Assembly: GCA_019348475.1 (NCBI GenBank)
Contig: JAHWJJ010000182.1
Span: 1-8,474 of the forward strand
Direction of reading: 5' to 3'
Length of the DNA stretch: 8,474 bases
Origin: Gemmatimonadota bacterium
Lineage (GTDB): Bacteria > Gemmatimonadota > Gemmatimonadetes > Longimicrobiales > Longimicrobiaceae
Shown piece after piece: positions 1 to 6,201 of this stretch (position 1 is its first letter; each line of letters starts with the position of its first letter). The notes beneath the pieces were generated by a model. That model had not been told where the DNA came from, made no database searches, and saw nothing but the letters and a program-made list of their open reading frames with translations. The translations under genes were made by a program, and so were the position numbers.

Positions 1-1550
1 GGCGGCCGGTGAAGATCCTGTACACCCGCGAAGAGGTGTTCTACGCCCACCGCGGCCGGCACCCGTTCCACATGAAGTACCGCGTGGGCGCCACGGCCGA
101 CGGCAAGCTGAAGGCGGTGGACGCAAAGACGCTGCTGGACGGCGGCGCGTACTCCTCGTTCGGCCTCGTTACCACGTACTACAGCGGCCAGCTGCTCGCC
201 GCGCCGTACGAGATCCCGGCGTACCGCTTCGACAGCACGCGCGTGTTCACCAACAAGCCGGCGTGCGGACCCAAGCGCGGCCACGGCAGCGTTCAGCCGC
301 GCTTTGCCTTCGAGGTCACGCTCGACAAGCTGGCGGAGCGGCTGGACCTGGACCCGATCGAGCTGCGGCGCCGCAACTTCATGGGCAGCTTCCGGCGGAC
401 GGTGAACGAGCTGCGCGTGACCAGCAACGGCTTCATGGAGTGCCTGGACGCGGTGGAACGCGCCAGCGGCTGGAAGGAGCGCCGGGGGAAGCTGGGGTAC
501 GGGCGCGGCCTGGGCGTGGCGGGCTCGTGCTACATCAGCGGGACCAACTACCCCATCTACCCCAACCGCATGCCCCAGTCCGCCGTACAGCTGCAGGTGG
601 ACCGCTCCGGGCGCGTCGCCGTCTTCTCCGGCGCGTCCGACATCGGACAGGGCTCCACCTCGCTGGTGGCCTACATCGTCTGTGAAGAGCTGGGGGTGCC
701 GCTGGACTACGTGCGCGTGCTCCCGTCCGACACCGACTTCACCCCCGTGGACCTGGGGGCCTATTCGTCGCGCGTCACCTTCATGCTGGGCAACGCCTGC
801 GTTGACGCCGCGCGCAAGCTCAAGGCGCTGGTGCAGGACGCCGTCGGCGCGGAGTGGGAGATCCCGGCGAAGCGCGTCCTGCTCGCCGGCGGGCGCGCGA
901 TGGACGGGCAGGACACGGGGCGCTCGATTTCGATCGTCGAGGCGTTCAACCTCGCCGAGGCAAAGCACGGGACGCTGGGCTCGGTGGGATCGTACAACAC
1001 GCCGCGCGACGTGCACGGCGAGTACCGCGGGGGGACGATCGGCGCGTCCCCCGCGTACTCGTTCACGGCGCACGTGGCCGAGGTGGAGGTGGACGCGGAG
1101 ACGGGGTTCGTGGAGGTGAAGACGATCTGGGTCGCGCACGACTGCGGCCGCGCGCTCAACCCCACCATCGTCGAGGGGCAGATGGAGGGCTCGGCGTACA
1201 TGGGCTTTGCCGAGGCCCTGATGGAGCAGCACATCATGAAGGACGAGGACCACGGGCGCGCGGGGCTGCACAACGCGCCGTCGCTGCTGGACTACCGCGT
1301 TCCCACCTCGCTGGACACGCCGGAACTGCGGTCGCTGATCGTGGAAAGCATCGACCCCGAGGGGCCGTACGGCGCCAAGGAGGCCGGCGAGGGCCCGCTG
1401 CACCCCTCCATCCCCGCCATCGCCAACGCCATCTACGACGCGGTGGGCGTGCGGATGGACTCGCTCCCCTTCTCACCCCCGCGCGTCTGGCGCGCGTTGC
1501 AGGACAAGGCCGCGCAGGAGCAGGAGCCCGAGCGCATCGCCGCGGACTGA
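1..1550 (+). CDS. Xanthine dehydrogenase-family molybdopterin-binding subunit, 4-hydroxybenzoyl-CoA reductase alpha-like (5' partial)
   Basis: This is the large, molybdenum-cofactor-binding subunit of a xanthine oxidase-family hydroxylase/reductase. The frame is open to the left edge (first full codon at 3), and the GTG at 9 reads as an internal Val in RPVKILYTREEV, so the true start lies upstream. Visible cofactor-pocket motifs are PKRGHG (about 270-287), DIGQGS (639-656) and GAKEAGEG (1371-1394). The last carries the Glu (1380-1382) that aligns with the catalytic glutamate of the family. The stretches DTDFTPVDLGAYSSRVTF and LDYRVPTSLDTPE, followed by IVESIDPEGPYGAKEA, closely match what I recall of 4-hydroxybenzoyl-CoA reductase alpha subunits, more than xanthine or aldehyde oxidases. 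The C-terminus (DAVGVR, then SPPRVWRAL) is normal and complete. The enzyme would be cytoplasmic and needs an FAD subunit and a 2Fe-2S subunit, neither present here; they may be encoded upstream. The true substrate is not proven: the family assignment is firm, the benzoyl-CoA assignment is inferred. Confidence 0.9.
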   Translation, partial: RPVKILYTREEVFYAHRGRHPFHMKYRVGATADGKLKAVDAKTLLDGGAYSSFGLVTTYYSGQLLAAPYEIPAYRFDSTRVFTNKPACGPKRGHGSVQPRFAFEVTLDKLAERLDLDPIELRRRNFMGSFRRTVNELRVTSNGFMECLDAVERASGWKERRGKLGYGRGLGVAGSCYISGTNYPIYPNRMPQSAVQLQVDRSGRVAVFSGASDIGQGSTSLVAYIVCEELGVPLDYVRVLPSDTDFTPVDLGAYSSRVTFMLGNACVDAARKLKALVQDAVGAEWEIPAKRVLLAGGRAMDGQDTGRSISIVEAFNLAEAKHGTLGSVGSYNTPRDVHGEYRGGTIGASPAYSFTAHVAEVEVDAETGFVEVKTIWVAHDCGRALNPTIVEGQMEGSAYMGFAEALMEQHIMKDEDHGRAGLHNAPSLLDYRVPTSLDTPELRSLIVESIDPEGPYGAKEAGEGPLHPSIPAIANAIYDAVGVRMDSLPFSPPRVWRALQDKAAQEQEPERIAAD

Positions 1551-1556
1551 GGGGCC

Positions 1557-2586
1557 ATGCGCGGGCTGCGCCGCCGCCTCCGCTTTCTCACCATCGCCGC
1601 GCTGGTCGTGGGGGCGTGGCAGTTCGTGACGGGTGGCGCCACCTAGCGGCCGAGCGTGCGCCCGCTGGGGTGGAGCGATCGCGGGGAACTGCTGTTCATC
1701 CACCAGGAGGAGACGGGCGGGTACGACTGGCGGGAGTATGCGTGCGGCGGCTCGGCCTGTACGCGTTGGGACGCCGCGGCGGGCCGCGCCCGGTACTGAC
1801 GGGGCGTGCGTGGTGCGGGCCCCACAAAGGCGTGGCAGAGGCCAGCTTTACGCTGGAGCCCGGGGCGCGCAGGCTGTTCCACGCTCCGGAAGACGGGACG
1901 TACGGCTGCGGTGCGATGCGCACGGCGGATCTGACCCGGGGACGGTGGTCCACCTTCTATCGCACCTGCGCCACGGACCTCACGGTGGGGCGGTGTCTCC
2001 CGATGGGCGCTGGTTCGTGGCGCGGCCTGTTTGCCACACGCTGTACGGTAGCGGTCCGCCGGAGGTGTTGCCCGCCGGATGCGTGGAGCCGCCCGACGGG
2101 CGAATGCGCCTGTTCGCCGCCGACGGCTCGGGCGAGCGGCCGATCGGCCGCCAGTACCGCGCGCCGGTCTGGTCGCCGGACGGGCGGTCGCTGCTGGTGA
2201 TCGACCGCGACAGCGGAACCGTCGTGCGGCTGGACCTGGCGACGGGCGCAGAGCGGGTGATCGCGCGTGGCAGCGATCCGGCCTGGGAGCATGGATGGGC
2301 GGTGGATCGCCTTCATTGGCGACGAGCACACTTCCGGCAGCCCTCGCGTTTCGCTGGGGATCATCCGCGCGGACGGGACGGGCGAGCGCACCGTCTTCGT
2401 TCACCGGTACCGGCGGAAGTGGAACCTGGAGACGCGGGCGAACGGGATTCCCGAGTCGCCGCTCTGGTCCCGGACGGACGCAGGATCGTCTTTGCGCGCC
2501 ACCACAACCGCGGCCACACGCTGTGGGTGGTGAACGCCGACGGCACCGGCCTTCGGCGCCTCACCCGCCCGATCGGCGCGCAGTAG
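1557..2586 (+). pseudogene. Broken PD40/TolB-like beta-propeller protein gene (one stop, four frameshifts)
   Basis: A single protein can be followed across three frames. From ATG 1557 it reads MRGLRRRLRFLTIAALVVG, a basic N-terminus plus hydrophobic segment (signal peptide or anchor). It then meets an in-frame TAG at 1644-1646 and continues as RPLGWSDRGELLFIHQ. The frame changes near 1794-1799 (a C appears lost, Y|LTGRAWCG), in the G run at 1985-1992 (a G lost, TVG|AVSPDGRWFV), at 2285-2287 (an extra G, PAW|SMDGRWIAF) and at 2469-2471 (a C lost, PLW|SPDGRRIVFA). It ends NADGTGLRRLTRPIGAQ, stop 2584-2586. Undoing the four indels gives exactly 344 codons. At least five blade motifs of the WSPDGR type mark a PD40/WD40-like propeller, the fold of TolB's C-terminal domain; its role is unknown. 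The ATG lies 6 bases after the molybdoenzyme stop, so it was probably co-transcribed. Sequencing error is the main alternative, but neighbouring genes are intact. Confidence 0.85.
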
Positions 2587-2634
2587 CCTGTGCGGAGTGT
2601 CACTTCCGTCCGGCTGTTCACTCTGTTACCTTGC

Positions 2635-2658
2635 GGGCGGCGTCAAGGGTCGCCGCCC
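2635..2658 (+). terminator. GC-rich stem-loop between the propeller pseudogene and the Uma2 gene, possible terminator
   Basis: GGGCGGCG (2635-2642) and CGCCGCCC (2651-2658) form a perfect 8-bp stem around an 8-base loop, 48 bases after the pseudogene stop and 35 bases before the Uma2 start. No T-run follows, so it is not a classical intrinsic terminator. It could be a weak terminator, an mRNA-end stabiliser or a structured leader of the Uma2 gene. The inverted repeat is plain to see; its role is a guess. Confidence 0.4.
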
Positions 2659-2682
2659 ACTGACACCTCACGCCACAACCAC

Positions 2683-2688
2683 AGGAGG
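2683..2688 (+). promoter_or_regulatory. Ribosome binding site of the Uma2 gene
   Basis: AGGAGG lies 5 bases before ATG 2694. A second ATG at 2690 is in another frame, so the spacing and the reading frame together fix 2694 as the start. This is the clearest Shine-Dalgarno sequence in the window. Confidence 0.8.
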
Positions 2689-2693
2689 GATGG

Positions 2694-3248
2694 ATGAACA
2701 TCGCACCCCTGGGCCGTGAGGCGACGCTTGAGGATCTCTGGGAGTTCGAAGGCCCCGCCGAGCTCATCGACGGGGAGATCGTTCCGATGACCGGGACGCA
2801 GTTCGGGCCCGGAAACGCCGCGTTCACCATCCGGCTCAGCCTGCACGTTCATGCGCAGACGCACGGCGGCGGGTTCGCGATCAGCGAAAGCGTGACGTTC
2901 GTCATGCAGACGCCGCGCACGCAGGCCTTTCACCCTGACGTCGCGTGGTTCGTGGGCGAGGTGCTGAACAACGAGGTGGTGCGCGGCGCTCCCGCCCTGG
3001 CCGTCGAAATCCGGAGCAACGGCGACTATGGGCCTACTGCGGAACGCAAGATGAGGCTGAAGCGCGGGCATTACTTCGCGGCGGGAACGATGGTGGTGTG
3101 GGATGTAGACGTGCTGCGCGAGCGCTGCATTCGCGCGTACCACGCCGACGATCCCGAAAACGCGGTCGTTTTCCACCGCGGTGAGATCGCGGATGCGGAG
3201 CCGGCGGTGCCCGGCTGGCGCTTTACCGTGGATGAACTCTTCGACTGA
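2694..3248 (+). CDS. Uma2-family (DUF820) restriction endonuclease-fold protein
   Basis: This 184-residue protein has the usual length and layout of the Uma2 family (PF05685), which adopts a PD-(D/E)xK nuclease fold. ELIDGEIVPM (23-32) is the family's N-terminal strand-turn motif. HPDVAWF supplies the candidate metal-binding Asp82. AVEIRSNGDYGP (103-114) supplies Glu105, and ERK (117-119) the likely catalytic Lys119, followed by GHYFAAGTMVVWDVD (125-139). The C-terminus, PGWRFTVDELF, is also typical. The 'GDYGPxAER' version replaces the more common E-x-x-SPS-D motif, and I believe it is a recognised subgroup. Uma2 proteins are often numerous in cyanobacteria and other genomes and are annotated as putative nucleases, but their biological role is unsettled. 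The gene stands alone, with a hairpin before it and about 250 non-coding bases after it. There is no adjacent methylase or antitoxin to suggest a restriction or toxin module. Confidence 0.88.
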   Translation: MNIAPLGREATLEDLWEFEGPAELIDGEIVPMTGTQFGPGNAAFTIRLSLHVHAQTHGGGFAISESVTFVMQTPRTQAFHPDVAWFVGEVLNNEVVRGAPALAVEIRSNGDYGPTAERKMRLKRGHYFAAGTMVVWDVDVLRERCIRAYHADDPENAVVFHRGEIADAEPAVPGWRFTVDELFD

Positions 3249-3263
3249 TCGGCCGGACGCGTC

Positions 3264-3331
3264 GGTGCTCAGGCTGTCGGAGGGGGAAGGCGGAAACGGG
3301 CGCGTCCCGTCTCGCCGGATCGGTGAGCACC
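3264..3331. repeat. Nested inverted repeats downstream of the Uma2 gene
   Basis: GGTGCTCA (3264-3271) pairs perfectly with TGAGCACC (3324-3331). Inside lies a second imperfect hairpin: GGCG (3289-3292) with CGCC (3313-3316), and ACGGG (3296-3300) with CCCGT (3306-3310) around a 5-base loop. The structure starts 15 bases after the Uma2 stop, where a 3' UTR structure or weak terminator would sit, but no T-tract follows. In such GC-rich DNA an inner hairpin of this quality could arise by chance. The 8-bp outer arms are slightly more notable. Confidence 0.3.
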
Positions 3332-3496
3332 TCTCGCTTGCTGCCGCTGAGGGATCCGCCGAACGCGACCGCTCCGGTATTTGCTGATCTTCAGTGCTGC
3401 TGGAGACACGGCTGGTGGGCGGCCGGAGGGCCGCTTGCGGTGGCGCGGCGGATGCGGCACTTTCGCATCAGCCCTTCATCCCCCGCCCTCGCCCTG

Positions 3497-4117
3497 ATGC
3501 GCCTTCCGCTTTTTCCCATCCCCGTGGTGCTTTTTCCGGGCGCGCCGATGCCGCTGCACATCTTTGAGCCGCGGTACCGGCAGATGGTGGCGCACTGCGT
3601 GGAGGGGAGCGAGCGGTTCGGGCTGATCTACCACGACCCCGACCGCCACGGCCCGTTCAGCACCGACAACGGAGGGGTGGGGTGCGTGGCCCGCATCCTC
3701 AAGTACCAGCCGCTGCCGGACGGCCGCTCGCTGATCCTGTGCCGCGGGCTGGACCGCTTTCGCATCGAGGACGGCATCGAGAGCGGTGCCGCGTACTGGG
3801 AGGCGCTGGCGGAGCCGTACGAGGACGAGAAGGAGGACAGGCGGGGGCTGGTGCCGCGCCGCCGCCGCTCGATCGACCTCTTCTACCGCGTGCTGGACGA
3901 GGTGGTGCGGTACAAGCAGCCGTTTCCGGAGATCGATCCCTACGCCGAAACGGGCTTTCAGATCGCGCAGGCCATCCGCATAGACCCCGGCTGGCAGCAG
4001 GAGCTGCTGGAAACGCGCCGCGAGCGCGAGCGGCTGTCGCTGCTGGACGACCTGCTGCGCGCGGTGCTGGAGTCCGGCAGCGTAGGTGAGCCGGGGCAGG
4101 GGCCGTTCGGTACCTGA
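3497..4117 (+). CDS. Stand-alone LON substrate-binding domain protein
   Basis: This 206-residue protein consists almost entirely of the LON N-terminal substrate-binding domain (PF02190). It opens with the signature LPLFPIPVVLFPGAPMPLHI (3-22), then FEPRYRQM. It continues with GCVARILKYQPLPDGRSLI (62-80) and LDRFRI (85-90), the beta-rich half of the domain. A helical C-terminal part follows, with RRRRSIDLFYRVLDEVVRY and a charged ETRRERERLSLLDDLL segment. It has neither the AAA+ ATPase nor the Ser-Lys protease domain of full Lon. Such proteins occur widely in bacteria, and some are annotated as peptidase S16 although they cannot be peptidases by themselves. The role is unknown, probably peptide or partner binding in the cytoplasm. 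ATG 3497 is chosen because the family starts right at MRLPLFP. No Shine-Dalgarno sequence is visible; an in-frame ATG at 3452 would add 15 residues with no family similarity. The frame is open from 3323. Confidence 0.88.
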   Translation: MRLPLFPIPVVLFPGAPMPLHIFEPRYRQMVAHCVEGSERFGLIYHDPDRHGPFSTDNGGVGCVARILKYQPLPDGRSLILCRGLDRFRIEDGIESGAAYWEALAEPYEDEKEDRRGLVPRRRRSIDLFYRVLDEVVRYKQPFPEIDPYAETGFQIAQAIRIDPGWQQELLETRRERERLSLLDDLLRAVLESGSVGEPGQGPFGT

Positions 4118-4881
4118 GCTAGGCGTGGGAGTGCGGCGCCTCCCTGGAGTGGAACCCCCCGATGTGCGGGCAGCCTTTCAGCAGGTTGGCCGGCTCCGCG
4201 CCGCACCCCCTCCGCTCGCTCAGGCTCGCACCTCCCCCAAAGAACGCTGGGGAGAGGTTGAACAGCGCTTTCGTTCCGCATGGTGCGCGCAGCGCCGGAT
4301 GACTCCCACCGGATTCGAGGATCGCTGGGGAATCCGCCCCGAGGAACGGGTGTGCCCGAGCGGCCGGAACGACCCGTCGGGGAATGGCGGCAGTGCTGGA
4401 TGGATGCGGGTGCGACGGCCGTAGGCGGACCGGATGGGATCGGCAGGATGCAGGCGTCCCTTGGGAAAGAGGATGCTGCCGGCGAGGGGACGGGATCCGC
4501 GTTTTTTGGATGGGCAGTGATCAAGGTGGCGCGGCGGAGGTCTGCCGGGGCACATCATCCACCTGATCGCGATCTGTAAGAGGCCGCCCCGGCTGGACGC
4601 CGGACAACAGAGTGGAGAAGCCCGGCTCATCGAGCGGAACCGCGACTCCTCCAGCGGAGCCCGGTTCTCCGTCCGGGTGTACGAAACCGGACCGATGGCC
4701 GGCCGCTTCCCGTTCGCCCCCTCCGGGTCGCGCAGGCGAAGCGTCCCGGGCGTGCTGCTGGCTGCGACAGCGTGCTCGGACCTGTTCCTGCAGCTTCGAA
4801 CTCGGCGCGGGTGATGTGCGAATACGGCGCGGCGCGGCGGTGATCCCGGGAACCCGGCAGACGTGGGAGTGAGGATAGCGC
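4118..4881. other. Intergenic region of about 760 bases without a credible gene
   Basis: Reading frames in this stretch on both strands give low-complexity Arg/Pro/Gly/Ser-rich translations with no recognisable domain, no plausible ribosome binding site and no conserved motif, so I do not call a gene. It contains a palindromic element around 4232-4254, an imperfect inverted pair at 4615-4628 and 4657-4669, and a second pair at 4671-4676 and 4687-4692. The right end (4865-4874) carries the ribosome binding site of the amidase gene, whose promoter should also lie in this region. I could not pick a convincing -35/-10 pair. It may also hold worn-out coding remnants too decayed to recognise. Confidence 0.6.
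4232..4254. repeat. Short palindromic element, possibly a dispersed intergenic repeat
   Basis: CTCCCCCA (4232-4239) can pair with TGGGGAG (4248-4254) around the loop AAGAACGC, with one bulged C. It is preceded by CCCCCTCCGCTCGCTCAGGC (4206-4225). The arrangement resembles the 'CTCCCC...GGGGAG' hairpins I associate with dispersed intergenic repeats in high-GC soil bacteria. Only one copy is in this window, so repetitive character cannot be shown here. Confidence 0.3.
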
Positions 4882-5802
4882 GTGATGGACGTACGTGAAT
4901 GGACCCGCAGGGCGTTCGTGGCCAGGGCGGCGGCAGGCGCCGCGGCGCTGCTGCTCCCCTTTCCCCTCGCGGCGGACGGGCTCGCCGCGCCGCATCCCGA
5001 TGACCGGGCGCGGCTGGCCGCCTGGCTGCGCACGCTGCGCGCGGAGGGGCTGGCAGACCCCGCCGTGCCGCTGGGGCGGGCCGTGGCGCGCGTGGGCGAG
5101 CTGGCGCTGGGCGCGCCCTACGCCGCGGCCACGCTGGAGCACTACCTTTCGGACGGCGGCTCGCCCGAAGCCGAGCCGCTGACGCTGCACCTGGACCGCT
5201 TCGACTGTGTGTCGCTGGTGGAGTCGGCCCTCGCCGTGGCGCGGACGGCGGCGGCCCCCGGCGCCGGCTGGGAGCGGTTTGCGCGCGAGGTGGAGCGGAT
5301 GCGCTACCGCGGCGGCGTGCGGCGCGGATACGCCACGCGGCTGCACTACTTCAGCGAGTGGATTCGCGACGGCGAGCGGCGCGGCCTGCTGCGCGACCTG
5401 GGGCCGGAACTGGGGGCGGTGCCCGACGCGCGTCCGCTGCGTTTCATGTCCGAGCACCGCGGCAGCTACCCCGCCCTGCGCGACGACGCCACCTTCGCCG
5501 CCATCGGGCAGATGGAGCGGGCGCTCGACTGCTGCCCGCGCAACCTGATCCCCAGGGCGCGCATCCCGGAGATCACGGAGCGGCTGCAGACCGGGGACGT
5601 GCTGGCGTTCGCCACCGGCATCGCGGGGCTGGACGTGACGCACACCGGCTTTGCGTACCGGGACGCCGCGGGGGTGATGCGCGTGCTGCACGCCCCGCTT
5701 TCGGGCGGGGTGGTGCAGGTGAGCCCCGGCACCGTGACCGACTACGTGAACGGCCTCCGCGGCGCCACCGGCATCCTGGCCGCCCGCCCCCTGCGCGCCT
5801 GA
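4882..5802 (+). CDS. DUF1460 N-acetylmuramoyl-L-alanine amidase-like protein, Tat-exported
   Basis: This 306-residue protein matches the DUF1460 family (PF07313), a papain/NlpC-P60-like fold annotated as N-acetylmuramoyl-L-alanine amidase-like, expected to cut peptidoglycan or muropeptides in the periplasm. Key elements are FDCVSLVES with candidate nucleophile Cys109, TRLHYFSEWI (about 152-161), TGDVLAF (237-243), GLDVTHTGFAY with candidate catalytic His254, and VLHAPLSGGVV with His270. The N-terminus, TRRAFVARAAAGAAALLLP, is a twin-arginine signal peptide, probably cleaved before APHPDD. Starts GTG 4882 and ATG 4885 lie in tandem; GAGG at 4871-4874 is 7 or 10 bases away, so either could be used. 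A 764-base gap precedes the gene and a strong terminator follows, so it appears to be monocistronic. Family and export are well supported; the exact bond cleaved is inferred. Confidence 0.9.
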   Translation: MMDVREWTRRAFVARAAAGAAALLLPFPLAADGLAAPHPDDRARLAAWLRTLRAEGLADPAVPLGRAVARVGELALGAPYAAATLEHYLSDGGSPEAEPLTLHLDRFDCVSLVESALAVARTAAAPGAGWERFAREVERMRYRGGVRRGYATRLHYFSEWIRDGERRGLLRDLGPELGAVPDARPLRFMSEHRGSYPALRDDATFAAIGQMERALDCCPRNLIPRARIPEITERLQTGDVLAFATGIAGLDVTHTGFAYRDAAGVMRVLHAPLSGGVVQVSPGTVTDYVNGLRGATGILAARPLRA

Positions 5803-5869
5803 TCGCCCAGATCCGCGCGCGCGGAAAAAGCATCGCTCTCCGATCGCTCGAGGACCGTCACCCGAATCG

Positions 5870-5900
5870 GCCCCGCCACGCAACGTGGCGGGGCTGCTTT
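5870..5900 (+). terminator. Strong intrinsic terminator after the amidase gene
   Basis: GCCCCGCCACG (5870-5880) and CGTGGCGGGGC (5884-5894) form a perfect 11-bp stem with a CAA loop, followed by TGCTTTCGTT. It sits 67 bases after the DUF1460 stop. The T-tract is short and interrupted, as is common in high-GC genomes. It should separate transcription of the amidase from the downstream receptor. Confidence 0.8.
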
Positions 5901-6033
5901 CGTTCCGGGGCGGGCGCGACGCGGCGCCTGTGGAATCCGGACAGATGCGGCGGAGGCGGTGGCCCATCTCGCCACGATCTGCATCATTCCCCTGCGCGCG
6001 AACAGGAACATCCCGAATTCCAGCAAAGGACAC

Positions 6034-6062
6034 TTGCGCCGACCGCGCGTGAATGCTATTGA
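6034..6062 (+). promoter_or_regulatory. Possible sigma-70-type promoter for the TonB-dependent receptor
   Basis: TTGCGC (6034-6039) and TATTGA (6057-6062) are 17 bases apart, and TG at 6054-6055 gives an extended -10 arrangement. The -10 matches the consensus at only three of six positions, but the patch 6051-6070 is clearly AT-richer than its surroundings. It lies downstream of the terminator and about 140 bases before the receptor start. A shifted -10 (TACAAC, 6065-6070) is an alternative without a good -35. Confidence 0.3.
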
Positions 6063-6188
6063 AATACAACGCGAAAGCACGTCGCAAACGCCTTACCTCG
6101 ACCCGATCTTCCGTTCGGCGGTTCCCAGTCCACCCCCCGGCACACCGATCCCGGAGCCGGGCCGCGCGTTGCACACAACTCTACTCCC

Positions 6189-6193
6189 GGAGG
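6189..6193 (+). promoter_or_regulatory. Ribosome binding site of the TonB-dependent receptor gene
   Basis: GGAGG lies 8 bases before ATG 6202 and 5 bases before an in-frame GTG at 6199. Both starts are plausible and differ by one residue. The site confirms that translation begins just before the signal peptide. Confidence 0.7.
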
Positions 6194-6201
6194 CCCCCGT
6201 G

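Larger units (their letters stand above)
5803..6198. other. Intergenic region between amidase terminator and receptor start
   Basis: About 400 bases with no credible gene on either strand. It holds the intrinsic terminator at 5870-5900, a 12-base self-complementary GC run at 5813-5824 (probably chance), a locally AT-richer patch around 6051-6070 with a possible promoter, and the receptor's ribosome binding site. The stretch from 6071 to 6188 would be a leader of roughly 120 bases if that promoter is real. I see no riboswitch fold that I recognise. Confidence 0.6.

Noticed and set aside
854..2200. Plus-strand frame of 448 codons crossing the end of the molybdoenzyme gene
   Set aside because: The first 700 bases are an off-frame reading of the molybdoenzyme gene. 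Only about 1796-1990 looks like real protein, and that part belongs to the broken propeller gene.
1633..2586. An intact 317-codon gene in place of the propeller pseudogene
   Set aside because: Only parts of this frame (about 1990-2286 and 2470-2586) carry propeller motifs; the stretches between are nonsense, while the matching motifs continue in other frames.
1557..2586. Programmed frameshifting or stop-codon recoding to make the propeller protein
   Set aside because: Four shifts in both directions plus a stop codon, without a slippery heptamer or consistent stimulatory structure, do not fit any known recoding scheme.
3338..3384. TTGCTG and TATTTG as a promoter for the LON gene
   Set aside because: The two hexamers are about 35 bases apart, far from the usual 16-18, and neither has a partner at the right distance.
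4086..4424. Possible small gene overlapping the end of the LON gene
   Set aside because: There is no ribosome binding site, the Arg/Pro-rich composition has no motif, and part of it runs through a palindromic intergenic element.
5813..5824. Perfect 12-base palindrome CCGCGCGCGCGG followed by five A's
   Set aside because: It is an alternating CG run that is self-complementary by nature, and the A-tract is on the wrong side for a terminator on either strand. It is probably chance.
4627..6174. Minus-strand open frame of 515 codons opposite the amidase gene
   Set aside because: It lies antisense to the well-supported DUF1460 gene, and its Arg/Gly/His/Ala-rich translation shows no domain. Long antisense frames are expected from strong third-position GC bias.
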